From positions 1,054,001 through 1,118,000 of the forward strand of contig JANFOG010000014.1 of NCBI GenBank assembly GCA_024336345.1: a DNA stretch of 64,000 bases. Direction: 5' to 3'. The stretch comes from Mariannaea sp. PMI_226 (Eukaryota > Ascomycota > Sordariomycetes > Hypocreales > Nectriaceae). This document shows, piece after piece, positions 35,054-45,222 of the stretch (position 1 is the first letter of the stretch; every line of letters starts with the position of its first letter). The notes beneath the pieces are model-generated. The model did no database searches. It was not told where the DNA came from and saw nothing but the letters and a program-made list of their open reading frames with translations. A program made the translations under genes and the position numbers.

Positions 35054-37945
35054 CTACGGTACGAATATCCGGCTGAAGCTAATGACTTCCCGCCGACAGC
35101 ATACGCACTTGTCGAAGTTGTTCATGGCCAGTGACACACGGCAATCGTCACAGAGACTTAGGCAACGACATGGCCAGACAATGATTGTTCGTGGAGAGCT
35201 CTGGCACACGACACATTGCGGACCATCGCTGCCAAATCCTGTACCACCTTCTTCCCAACTTGGTGAGCTTGCTTCACCTGAAGGTCCCATCTGACGCCGA
35301 GAGAGTAGCAGCTGTTCCAGCAAACGCTCCTCCTCATCTGGGCTTAGCTTGGTGTTGCGATTCGGAGGCATCACCGAGACACGACTGGCTTGAAGCAGCC
35401 CAGCTCCAGGGGTCGTTAGGATCTTTGTTCGTTGAAGTTGTTCCATCCGGCGGTATTTTGAACGGGTCATGATGCCGTCGTCCTGGAGATGAGCAGATAA
35501 TTTTCTGGCCTCCTCTCGTTCGTCTGGGTTGGTAGGGTGCAATAACCGAGCAAGATCAGATATCTGCATCGGGCTATCGATAAATGGTGTACCTTGACGA
35601 GATAGTCGTGGTGAACGCTGCGTCGGCGTTCGCTGGTTGTCGTCATCAGACTCCCAACTGCTCTCATCATCTGAACCAGCTCCCGTGGTTGACATTGATA
35701 CAACACTCGTAGTATCAAAACGATCGTCGTCTAAAGAGGGCTCAAAGTCACCACTGGAGTCAGTCGAGCCCCACCAGCCACCCTTCAGCCAGTATGAGTA
35801 CAAATCTTTATCAAGGTCTTCTTCATTTTGGTTCTGTGCGGTTCGTCTGAATTCCGATTCAACGTCGACGCCATCAATATTAGGGATACGACCAGGTTCA
35901 TTGAGTGGGAAACGCGAGCGGCCCCGAGGCCGTTTCTCCTTGCGGTCGGTGGCCTTCTGATTCTTGATACTCTTAGGATGTCGAGCTAGGCGAAGCAACC
36001 AGGTGGGCTGGTATCGAATGCGTAAGGCACCAAGGCACCAGAGCGCAGACTTGGCAGCTAGTCTTGCAAGGAGTTTGTTAACACTCAATAGTAATTCCAG
36101 CGCCATGAGCCAACGTGAACTTCGTTCGGCGGCCCCTATGCCTACTTGCAGACTTCGTTCGCCCCGGCCTTTGGGAATCTTCTGTGCTGCTCGTTCTCTA
36201 GCAAATCCATTTGATGCAATGGTTGGGCCTCCCTTAATCGGGATCAGGCCAATGGCCCCAATCTGATCATTCCGTGAGTCCGGCATGCCACTCCCTAGGA
36301 ATTTCCGTTGAAGCTCTTCCATTTCTCTGAATCGCTCTTCCTCAAGCCAAGTGCGCCATCTAATACTGAGGCCACAGTCTTCATTGAGATAGACTGCCTC
36401 ACTAGCCATAGTAATAGCTCCAAAACCAGTTCGCAGTAGAGCAGTGTAGAAATCCATTTCTCGAGTGATTCGGATTTCTGATAGCGAGACGTTTGCTTGC
36501 ATATTTTCGTGAGCGTAGGCCAATCGTTGGCGAAAAGACATGTTGGCCGTGTCTTGATTATTTGGTGGTGACAGGGCGGAAAGGAGTAAGGCGATGCTGT
36601 AGATGGTGACACAAATAGCAATACCTATTAAGACAAGCACATGCGGCACGAAACCGACAATACAGACAGTAGGAAATCTCAACAACCCCTGCGAGGATGA
36701 ATTGTCAAGATCAAATGTAATGGCACTCCACACAATACTACCCATGAAACAAAGCCCCCAAAAGCCTGTATTAATCAGGCGATACTTGGCTTGAAGATCA
36801 AAGATGCCAAGGACATGGCTAGTGATATGGGTCATGGTTGATAGAAAAGCGACCAGTAGCACTTCCGGGGGGGTGTTGACTCGTTTCATAATCATGGAAC
36901 GGCTTAAAGCGATAGCGCTTCCGAGAGCTGTTGACCCTTCTTCAGAGGCTCGACTCTTTGAAAACAATCCCCAACCCAACTGGCTGCTAATAGCAGCTTC
37001 GGCCTCGGCAAACGCGAGAGACTGCTCAAATAGAGTCATGCCAGTCTCAGGAGCAACAGGTCTGCCATGGACTGCACAAGATATGGTTTCAAAGAACTGG
37101 CTTAGACAGAAGGTCCCAAAGACAGGCCAAAGGAGAGAAAGGGAGCCAGAAAGGTCACGAGCCGAACCAGATTCATCCGTAGGGATCATCCTGATCGCAC
37201 GACAAGACTGCTCATCACTAGGATTGAAAAGGAGGATTGAGCTGAGAGTGTTGAGGAAGACGTTATTCTGCGAAAACATGAGATCAGAGCTCTTGGTGGA
37301 ATTCCCCCATCGTAGCTCGGCGAAGTCCGGCGAAGTCTGGCACTGTATAGACTGGAGAAGTCGACGGGCTTGTATTACAAGTAAAATGACGGGTAGAAAT
37401 CGAATCAACAGGCGTGTAGGCCATCGAAGACGCAGCCGTCTTCGAGTGGCAGCGAATATATGAGTTCGGTTCAGGATAACAGCCATGGCGACGCAGCACA
37501 AAGCCCATCTGCTTGTGGCATAACCAAAGACACTACCCAGACCACGAGCTCCATCAACAGATAGACGGGATGTAGGAGGGATGGGCACAGATTCGGTAAC
37601 CAAGGTGTCTAGGGCACCTTCTCCAAGGGCCCCTCGGGCGATGAGGGGTTCTACCATATCTTGTAGTCGTGTGGCGGTATCGGAACGGAGGGCTGCAGCT
37701 TCGGTAGCTTCGGGGATGTATTGGTGACGGGGAGAGTCGAAAGTATCAGGAAGAGCTATATAAGAACCAAGTTTTTTCACGATTCGGGGACCAGCCCAGA
37801 CGAGATCCTCGAGAAGGGGTGCATATCGAGTCACGTTCACGGACCAGGCGGAGAGGTTGTACCATGGACCGGTAAGGTTGACGACGCTGGAGTTGAGATT
37901 TGAATTCGCAAAGCTCGACGTTGGTTCGATGACTCCCAAGGCCAT
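35054..37945 (-). CDS. Asi3-like multi-pass membrane RING E3 ligase
   Basis: One uninterrupted frame of 963 residues on the minus strand. The first half carries several hydrophobic helices (for example WALCCVAMAVIL, LIRFLPVILLVIQ, VLLVAFLSTMTHI, LLRFPTVCIVGFVPHVLVLI and the next). The middle is acidic and Ser rich. The extreme C-terminus holds a C3HC4-type RING-like cluster from QCVVCQSSPRTIIVWPCRCL to CVCCRREV, about 50 residues, just before the stop. This layout, many helices then a terminal RING, is that of yeast Asi1/Asi3, an inner-nuclear-membrane ligase that degrades misplaced membrane proteins, and fungal homologues are usually labelled Asi3. The site in the nuclear membrane and the substrates are inferred. 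It converges on SEN34 with 241 bases between. Confidence 0.88.
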   Translation of the reverse strand: MALGVIEPTSSFANSNLNSSVVNLTGPWYNLSAWSVNVTRYAPLLEDLVWAGPRIVKKLGSYIALPDTFDSPRHQYIPEATEAAALRSDTATRLQDMVEPLIARGALGEGALDTLVTESVPIPPTSRLSVDGARGLGSVFGYATSRWALCCVAMAVILNRTHIFAATRRRLRLRWPTRLLIRFLPVILLVIQARRLLQSIQCQTSPDFAELRWGNSTKSSDLMFSQNNVFLNTLSSILLFNPSDEQSCRAIRMIPTDESGSARDLSGSLSLLWPVFGTFCLSQFFETISCAVHGRPVAPETGMTLFEQSLAFAEAEAAISSQLGWGLFSKSRASEEGSTALGSAIALSRSMIMKRVNTPPEVLLVAFLSTMTHITSHVLGIFDLQAKYRLINTGFWGLCFMGSIVWSAITFDLDNSSSQGLLRFPTVCIVGFVPHVLVLIGIAICVTIYSIALLLSALSPPNNQDTANMSFRQRLAYAHENMQANVSLSEIRITREMDFYTALLRTGFGAITMASEAVYLNEDCGLSIRWRTWLEEERFREMEELQRKFLGSGMPDSRNDQIGAIGLIPIKGGPTIASNGFARERAAQKIPKGRGERSLQVGIGAAERSSRWLMALELLLSVNKLLARLAAKSALWCLGALRIRYQPTWLLRLARHPKSIKNQKATDRKEKRPRGRSRFPLNEPGRIPNIDGVDVESEFRRTAQNQNEEDLDKDLYSYWLKGGWWGSTDSSGDFEPSLDDDRFDTTSVVSMSTTGAGSDDESSWESDDDNQRTPTQRSPRLSRQGTPFIDSPMQISDLARLLHPTNPDEREEARKLSAHLQDDGIMTRSKYRRMEQLQRTKILTTPGAGLLQASRVSVMPPNRNTKLSPDEEERLLEQLLLSRRQMGPSGEASSPSWEEGGTGFGSDGPQCVVCQSSPRTIIVWPCRCLSLCDDCRVSLAMNNFDKCVCCRREVISFSRIFVP

Positions 37946-39275
37946 GGTCCCCCGATGGACAATTGAGATTCGTGTGTGCTGGGCAAAGATATCGACGGCT
38001 GAGTCTGATGGTTGCAGCGTCAGATTGGATGAAGCGAAAGCCTAAGTGTTCGGAAAGCTACCTTTGCGGATAGGCGTGGGATGAGAAGCACTAGCACAGC
38101 CTCAACTTGGGCGATTCTGGCGGGAGTGGAAGTTCAAAAAGTATTACTGATGAAGTCAAACAAAAACATTGCGATGCATCAGCTCCGTACGCAGCCGGAT
38201 GGCAGATGAGGGAAGAGGTCGAAAGAGGACGGGGAGAGGCGAGGGCGTGTTGTTGACGGGCTGGGTGGGGAAAGAGTAGCGTGGGAGACAAGTTACCTAA
38301 TTCGGCGTTGCATTCAAAGTACTTGAGTGCTTCAATCTAGGTACTTGGATTTGAAGTGGAGATATGGTAGGTAGGTAATCTGTATTCGGGTCCAAGTAAC
38401 CTCCATCGTCAAGCAGGTGCGTAACTAATACAGCACTGAGCATATCACCTCTTATGATAGAACTATATGTTTCTAAGAAAGATGAATAGAACTAAGAATG
38501 CTGCATGCATGTGAATTAAGCGCTCAATTCTTACTTCTCTATTTGCCCAGGTAGTCAGATCACACAACCATAGGAGTCAGAAGATGATGCAACACTGGAA
38601 ACTACCAATGCACCTGAGTGGGGCATCCATGACCGTTTAATGCATTTATACCAAGACCCAACCCAGCTCCATCAGCCAGGATTAGAATGCTGATGGCATA
38701 TACCTAATGGAGGTATTGATTGACCCAATGAGTACTGTGCCTAAGTACCTTACCTTGGATGTCTACAAGTGGACTCGAAATGAGCCATTAGAAGCATAAT
38801 GTGGTCCAGGGCACGAAGGATGCCAATCCGCTAGTTGTATGGGGTGGATAACCATGGATTCGCTCCAGGCTGTCTTCGCTGAGAGCAACGTTCCGCAACA
38901 AAAAATTAAGCTTTTATTCTTATCAAATTTACAAATGGATGGACGATTTTGTCCTCCGTTCTCATTTTATTGGGTAATCGACCAAGCTGTCAGGTCACAT
39001 GACGCCATACCTGTTCTTTCATCTATATTGCGATACAGCACCTCCTCTTCACACACAATCCTCCGTCCCGATCGAGCGAGCACGCATATTCAGTAGTCCA
39101 ACTGAATATCATGTGATTGGCTCCAATGACTAGGGTTGTTGATGGTTAGAGAGCCTATTGATTGCATAAGCAGACGTTTCTTGAAAGATCACAGGCGCTA
39201 GAGTAGCTCAGCTGGGAAGAGCATTCTTTGGTCTGGCGCTCTGAGCCCTTCGTACTTCAAGGTATCAAAACTATA
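37946..39275. other. Intergenic region upstream of the Asi3-like gene
   Basis: About 1.3 kb. The first 350 bases are the leader and promoter of the Asi3-like gene (minus). AGGTA words cluster at 38337-38378. A tRNA-like relic lies at 39193-39250, next to the MTR3 stop codon. Frames here do not look coding. Confidence 0.5.
39193..39250 (+). other. tRNA-like relic with a pol III A-box
   Basis: TAGCTCAGCTGG (39204-39215) matches the A-box, and GCTC (39206-39209) can pair with GAGC (39219-39222) as a D arm. No B-box (GGTTCGA-type) follows within 100 bases and no acceptor stem closes, so it is not a working tRNA gene. It may be a decayed tRNA or a tRNA-derived fragment. Confidence 0.4.
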
Positions 39276-40184
39276 TCAACCTGCTAATGTCACCTCTTGC
39301 AGAGACCCGGCCATTGCTTGACTGGTTCCCTTGCTCGCGTGGATTGCGCGGGCGACAAGGCCTCTATGGAGATTGATGTCTGACGACGGTAGGCTTCCTT
39401 TTAGCCACAAGTTGGTGATCTCATCTCGAGAGGGAAGATATGCTACACAACAAGCAGCTATGATATCCTTGTGTTCTGATGGGACTGGGTCGAGGACCAT
39501 CACTGGCTCCTTACCATCTTTCCCTGAAACCAGGGCAGCGACACCGCCAACAACAGTGTCCACACAGTCGATGCCAGCATCAGCCAAAGCTGCAGCTGCA
39601 ACGGTGATACATCCACTCAAAACATTCATCATATCCCACTCCTCCATGCCCTGCTCAGCCGCTACCTGTCTGGCTTGATCGCCCTCAATAATCGTAACTA
39701 TCACATCCACACCACTCTTAGGCCATCGATCAGCAATAAGAGTGCCCCGAAGAGCTGTCTCGAGATGTGTACTGAGATCCCGCTCACTGGAATCCCTGAG
39801 GTATCCTCTCCGATGACGGGTTGCGAATGGGGCAAATTTCACATGTGTTGTAAGAACCATATGTGGTGAGAATGGTGCTGATCGAGGGAGTGATCTTGGG
39901 CCGTGAACAGTACATGTGAGTTTCATGCCTTTGCTTGCAACTCCATCTTGAGGCTCAACCTCGAGATATGCTGAGCCAGATGCGGAAGGAGTAACTCCAG
40001 TTTTGAGATCTGATGGATGCTTTAGCCTCTTATACAAGGGCTCCCGTAGAGTTGAGTATCGCTTACATTGAGCCCTGATTCCGTTTACTGGGCGACTGCG
40101 GCCTAAGAGTATCTGATCATCTCCTTCGAATATGGGAGGAACGGTGACACCACTAGGACCATTAACTCGACGCCGATCTGCCAT
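39276..40184 (-). CDS. MTR3: Exosome core subunit Mtr3 (RNase PH fold)
   Basis: A single exon of 302 residues from MADRRRVNGPSG. Mtr3 is one of six RNase PH-like proteins in the ring of the eukaryotic RNA exosome; it is not catalytic. Family signs are SAYLEVEPQDG, KLTCTVHGPRSLPRSAPFSP (a hallmark of Mtr3), THVKFAPFATRHRRGYLRDS, a helix with DLSTHLETALRGTLI, and SGVDVIVTIIEGDQ. The core ends with DAGIDCVDTVVGGVAALV and a strand DPVPSEHKDIIAACCVAYLP. The frame is open for 101 codons upstream to 40487, but that sequence resembles nothing and is treated as leader. It lies next to a tRNA-like relic just beyond its stop codon. Confidence 0.94.
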   Translation of the reverse strand: MADRRRVNGPSGVTVPPIFEGDDQILLGRSRPVNGIRAQCKRYSTLREPLYKRLKHPSDLKTGVTPSASGSAYLEVEPQDGVASKGMKLTCTVHGPRSLPRSAPFSPHMVLTTHVKFAPFATRHRRGYLRDSSERDLSTHLETALRGTLIADRWPKSGVDVIVTIIEGDQARQVAAEQGMEEWDMMNVLSGCITVAAAALADAGIDCVDTVVGGVAALVSGKDGKEPVMVLDPVPSEHKDIIAACCVAYLPSRDEITNLWLKGSLPSSDINLHRGLVARAIHASKGTSQAMAGSLQEVTLAG

Positions 40185-42368
40185 TGTCAAAAAAAAGTTG
40201 CACCGAAATTGTGAGGCTGGTCTTGAGTCTTGGAGAATTGTTTTCAACACAGAGTGGAGGCGACCAAGGAACCAGAGCTTGGTGGACCCAGAAATGCAAT
40301 AATGCGAAAAATACCGCTTTAACCTGAGTATATTAGTCATCACAGGCTCCATCCGAGAACCGTACAAATTTTCCTCCGCAAAGTTCCTGAACAACAATCT
40401 CTTTCTCCTTTTCATCAACTTTGAAATCTGATTCATGGTGACATGCACGGTTTTTGGGCAGTTTTCAAGTGGAAATTTGCCATCCAACTATGCCGCACCA
40501 CCACTGAGCATATATGATCCGGTTCTAAGCTCGAGGAATCTCCCTTGTCAGGTAAGCAAGAGCTCTGTGTGTGCCTCCCTCTCAACCCGAAATCAAAATG
40601 ATGATTCTTCACACCACTGTTCCCGCGACTCCTGAGCGCTTGAACAACATGCACTACCATCTGACCGTTCCCAGCTCACCACGCTTCTGCCACAAGACAA
40701 CTGTCCAACAGTTCGCTGACTCTGGCGATAGTATTCTCTGATTGTCGTCGTCGCAATGATCTTGGTGTGAATTGACGACAAAATGCCATTTGGTCGACTG
40801 CATACGAGGTAAGCTATGAAATTTTTTTTGTGCCTTTGACGTCGATGATGAGAAAACCTTTCATTCAGTTCTGCTACTGAACTCTGTGATGACTCCCAAT
40901 TACCAAACCAAGATCTCTGATATTTACCACAATCGTTCAAGTCTTTGTGTCAATGCCTCTGCTTCACAAGTAGCTAACCCGAGACTATAGAGATACAGAT
41001 GCCTCAATCATATATTTTCTTATCCTCGATAACAACTCATATCATGAAGTAAGTACGCTAGTAGTGACGATGTCCAATAGGTTGCTCCCTTATGATGACA
41101 CAAGTTCTATCCATTCAACGACTTCATCGAAGCCGAGTCACCCTCCCACACCGTAGTCTCTCTCAAGAGGAATGATGATCGGTTGTGGAGTCGCCATTGC
41201 GGCATAATATTGACTTTTGTGCCCTGGATGTTTGTAATTCGTTCTGGATTATATTCGTACAGGACCGGCTGAGATGACTGAGTAAACCGGCTTGTCTGAA
41301 TGCACCTTTGTACTCTCGTCTTGTCTTTTCCGAATCGTATGGCAGAAGCTGACAGACTCTAAAGGTTCCGATTCAGTAAGTGTTATGAGTAAATATGCGA
41401 AATGTCGTAGACCAGTTGGAATCATTCCTCCTATTGATGATTCTTACGTAAAGGTGGAAATGTAATTTAACCCCTTCTGTGGAGGTGAGTTTCGCGCGAG
41501 GACCATTGTAAAAGGTGGGTGGTGTGCTGGAATCTAGTGAATGATATCGAACTGTCTCCTTTTCCTTTGTGATCTGTGCACCGTGATACAGAAGCTTCAC
41601 GGCCTCAGACGCTATCTACTCTATGGTGAAGCTCTGTGTTACTGACCTGATTCTTACTGTATTTGTATAGTTGCTACATTTAATAGGACGATCGTAACTA
41701 CCTATGTCAAAATTGAATCAAAATAGAAATGAAGCTCGAAAAGGGGTTGGTGGATACGTACTTGTTGTATCTATCAATGGCTGTGCGACGATACCTGAGG
41801 CAATGGGTACCCAAGCAAATTGACATACTCAGATCCAATCAAAATGGTCAAACGTCATGCACACTGTGCGAGTTACATCGAAGCCCAACGGTGTCTGTGC
41901 TGAGTGAGAAGACCCATTGAATTGCCTTGGAGAATGTATGTGGCACTTGGCCTTTTTTGATCATCCCGTCTGTGACTTCCCTGATGGAGGCCACTTGCTC
42001 CAGGTGTTGGCGACCAGAGCCACCTCTTCCTTAACTTTCAAGGTCAAAAAAGTCCGAAGACGCCAACATAGTCATCAGCGAGTACTATACCAACCTTTGA
42101 AGGCCTTTCCGACCAGCTATTTGGCCCAAACCCGACCGAAACATCCATGAACAGTCGCCCCTATCGATTTCCCTCGACGTTCCCACCTGCTAATCACTTG
42201 CTTGAACTCTCTCCTCTTGGCCTGGGGTCATCGATAAGCCAGCCACATACGGCCAACAACTGCATCAACTCATCTCAATCGAGGTCGAGCGCGATATAAC
42301 GACGCACTGGGGCGTCGCTGTGGAATTGTCGCTCAATGCCTGTCTATGCATTGCCCACCAATTCCAGG
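40185..42368. other. Divergent intergenic region, MTR3 / ANP1
   Basis: About 2.2 kb without a recognisable gene. It starts with an in-frame open stretch before MTR3 (40185-40487), which I take as leader. The last 300 bases carry the ANP1 promoter and leader. Short frames such as 41373-41600 and 41917-42150 have no family resemblance. Confidence 0.5.
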
Positions 42369-44152
42369 ATGATTCCCAGGCATCATGCTGGCGCCTTCTC
42401 CAACGGCTACCCCCGCGGGGATACTTTTGATATTAAACCACACAAGTACGTGCTGCTAGAGACATTAGAATGGGATCTTCCTTCTCTTTACTGACTATCA
42501 TTTTCTATGTAATAGATTCGCTCCTCGTGCCTTAACACCAGCTCAGCGGCGACGGAAGAAGCTTCTCATCCGTATTGGCCTAGCACTCATCCTTTTTCTC
42601 ATCGTTAGTATATGGATATGGCCATCTAGTCCCGTTGCGTCGCTCATTCCCTTCGGCCTTCTGTCGGCGAGCGGCGGCTTGGAGCTCGAAACAGTTCGAT
42701 ACTACGATTTGACAAATAACCAGGGGACAGCTCGCGGGTGGGAACGTGAAGAACGGATTTTGCTGTGTGTGCCTCTCCGTGATGCCGAACCTCACCTAGC
42801 CATGTTCTTCTCTCATCTCCACAATTTCACATATCCTCACCACTTGATTGACCTGGCATTCCTCGTTTCCGACTCAAAAGACCGAACCTTAGAGGTGCTG
42901 TCAGAGAACCTGGAAGCTCTTCAAGCCCATCCCGACCAGAAGCAGCCCTATGGTGAGATTTCCATTATCGAAAAGGATTTTGGCCAGAAGGTGAACCAAG
43001 ATTTCGAAAGTCGGCACGGCTTTGCTGCTCAAGCTAGCCGAAGAAAGTTGATGGCACAGGCTCGCAATTGGTTGCTGAGCGCTGCCTTGCGACCCTACCA
43101 CTCATGGGTGTACTGGCGAGATGTGGATGTTGAAACTGCCCCATTTACTATTCTGGAGGACTTAATGCGACATAACAAAGATGTCATTGTCCCTAGTACG
43201 TCGCAACTAGATTCCAATGTTCTATACCTCACTAACTGACTTCGATATTAGATGTTTGGCGACCTCTGCCTGACTGGCTTGGTGGAGAGCAACCGTATGA
43301 TCTGAACTCATGGCAAGAATCTGAGACGGCCTTGGCCTTAGCCGACACGCTAGATGAGGACGCTGTTATTGTCGAAGGATACGCTGAGTATGCCACTTGG
43401 CGGCCTCATCTTGCTTACCTCCGTGACCCTTTCGGTGATCCAGATATGGAGATGGAGATTGATGGAGTGGGTGGTGTCAGTATATTGGCCAAGGCCAAGG
43501 TCTTTCGCTCAGGTTGCCACTTCCCAGCCTTCAGTTTCGAAAAACATGCTGAAACAGAAGGCTTCGGCAAGGTAAGCGATGTGATATTGATATCATAGCA
43601 GCTTCTGACAAGTGCTAATCTGGAAAAACCACAGATGGCGAGACGGATGCGCTACTCTGTTATTGGTCTGCCGCATTACACCATCTGGCATTTATACGAA
43701 CCCACTGTAGAAGATATCCATCACATGGAGGTATGTGCTTTGTTCTGATGGCGCTTGTGATGTTCGTGTTGGGCTTACACATAACGTAGGAGATGGAAAA
43801 TGAGAGACTTGCCCGAGAAAAAGCTGACGAAGAGAGGAAGAAGAACGAGAAGAAGATAAAGGAAGAGTTTGGCGACACCAAGACTGAATGGGAGAAGGAC
43901 AAGCAAGGAATGAAAGATATTGGTTCCCAGCAGGCTTCAGGTGAAGATTCAGCCAAATCTTCCTCTCAACAGGGCAAAAGCATTGGCAAGTCTGCCGAGG
44001 ACCAAGAGGCGGTTCACAAATCCCCAACAAAGGCAGAAGCGGTCGTGCCACCCAAAAAGGACGAGATGATGAGAAACGTGGCTCAAGATCAGGACGCCAG
44101 CGGCGCCGGTAAAGACAGCAAGGTGCACGATGAGAAGGACGAGAAGGTATAG
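42369..44152 (+). CDS. ANP1: Golgi alpha-mannosyltransferase, Anp1/Mnn9/Van1 family
   Basis: Exons 42369-42445, 42516-43195, 43252-43571, 43635-43730 and 43790-44152 give 511 residues with consistent phases. The enzyme extends N-linked mannan in the cis-Golgi as part of the M-Pol II complex. It is a type II membrane protein: short cytosolic tail, one helix at about residues 40-58 (LLIRIGLALILFLIVSIWIW), then the lumenal domain. Family blocks are ILLCVPLRDAEPHL, FLVSDSKDRTLEVL, the DXD motif YWRDVDVE (Asp228, Asp230), VIVPNVWRPLPDWLG and VGGVSILAKAKVFRSG. The charged C-terminal tail from MEEMENERLAREKADEERKK on is long, coiled-coil-like and typical of Anp1. An in-frame ATG at 42336 would add 11 residues; 42369 has A at -3 and is chosen. 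Confidence 0.93.
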
Positions 44153-45222
44153 GATAATGGACTGTAGTTGGGCAAGGCTGGTAATGGATTTCATGAAGGG
44201 CAGTATCCCAGTCCAATTACTGATATGCTGCGTATATGCGTCTGTACGGTAAGGGCCAAAAGGGGGTGAAAAGGGAACATGGATTGTACTATGTTTTGAA
44301 TATGTGTGAAGGTTGGATAATTTTCTCACTACCCGGTAATTAGAAGGCGTTTGGTTCATGAGATTTGATTGCCGCAGATAGGCATAGCAAAAGAAACGAG
44401 AAGATTTCTGGGTCGGGTTTCATTTTATCATCCAATCGATGCCCGGTTCAAGTACACATGATGCTTCTCTCGCTTCCCGACATTCTTCGGTGACAGAAGC
44501 ATCTCCGCATACCTCTGGTAGTCACTGGGCAAGCATTTGCAAATACATATTTTCGTCTGGTTCCTATGCAATTTTCACCTTGATCTTTCTGTCGTGGATA
44601 GTATCCGACGCACCGACCGGAAGCCGACACTGACTTTTATATTGAAAGAATACTGCCATTAGAGCTTCATCCCTAAGCCGTGGGTGCTGCATTGTGCACG
44701 CGCCCTTACATTATTGTCCAGTGTACTGACGGGAAACTAGCTACTCTGATAACTATGTAGTAATTACGTTGTGTTTTTTTTTTTTTTTTTTGGGTACTAC
44801 CATACCAGGTGGGCTCACCTTTCCAGGCCTCCAGCGACCCACAGTATGCCCAGGGGCGGATCTAACCCCCCAGCAAGTAATTTAGCAGGCAGTGTGGTCC
44901 CCTACAGCCAATCAGGATTCAGCTTGGACGACACCTTCAAGAAAGACCCAAGCTTCAGGCAATAGCTACCTTGACCTCCCATACATGACCCTCAACTAGC
45001 ACCCTACAACTCGGTTGCGGGTGTTCAGCATCACCCGTGAAAGCACTTAGTAGTCTTGTTTTGTTCCTCATTAATTGCCAAGCCGGCCCCATCAGAGAAA
45101 ACATCGAATCGTTCAACTCCCTGCCCCCAGGTGAACTCTTGGAAGCGATCCCGACACATTTCCCAAGGGACGACTCCTCTTGACGCCCGATATCTGCCCT
45201 CGAACGCCGCCCGCTTTAGACC
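44153..45222. other. Intergenic region, ANP1 3' side and GEA promoter
   Basis: About 1.07 kb. It includes a poly-T run of about 19-20 at 44773-44791, and a C+T/C+G mixed leader next to the GEA start. Short frames (for example 44439-44633) do not look coding. Confidence 0.5.

Noticed and set aside
44773..44791. Poly-T run as a pol III terminator or LINE tail
   Set aside because: No pol III gene upstream and no target-site duplication seen; a simple homopolymer.
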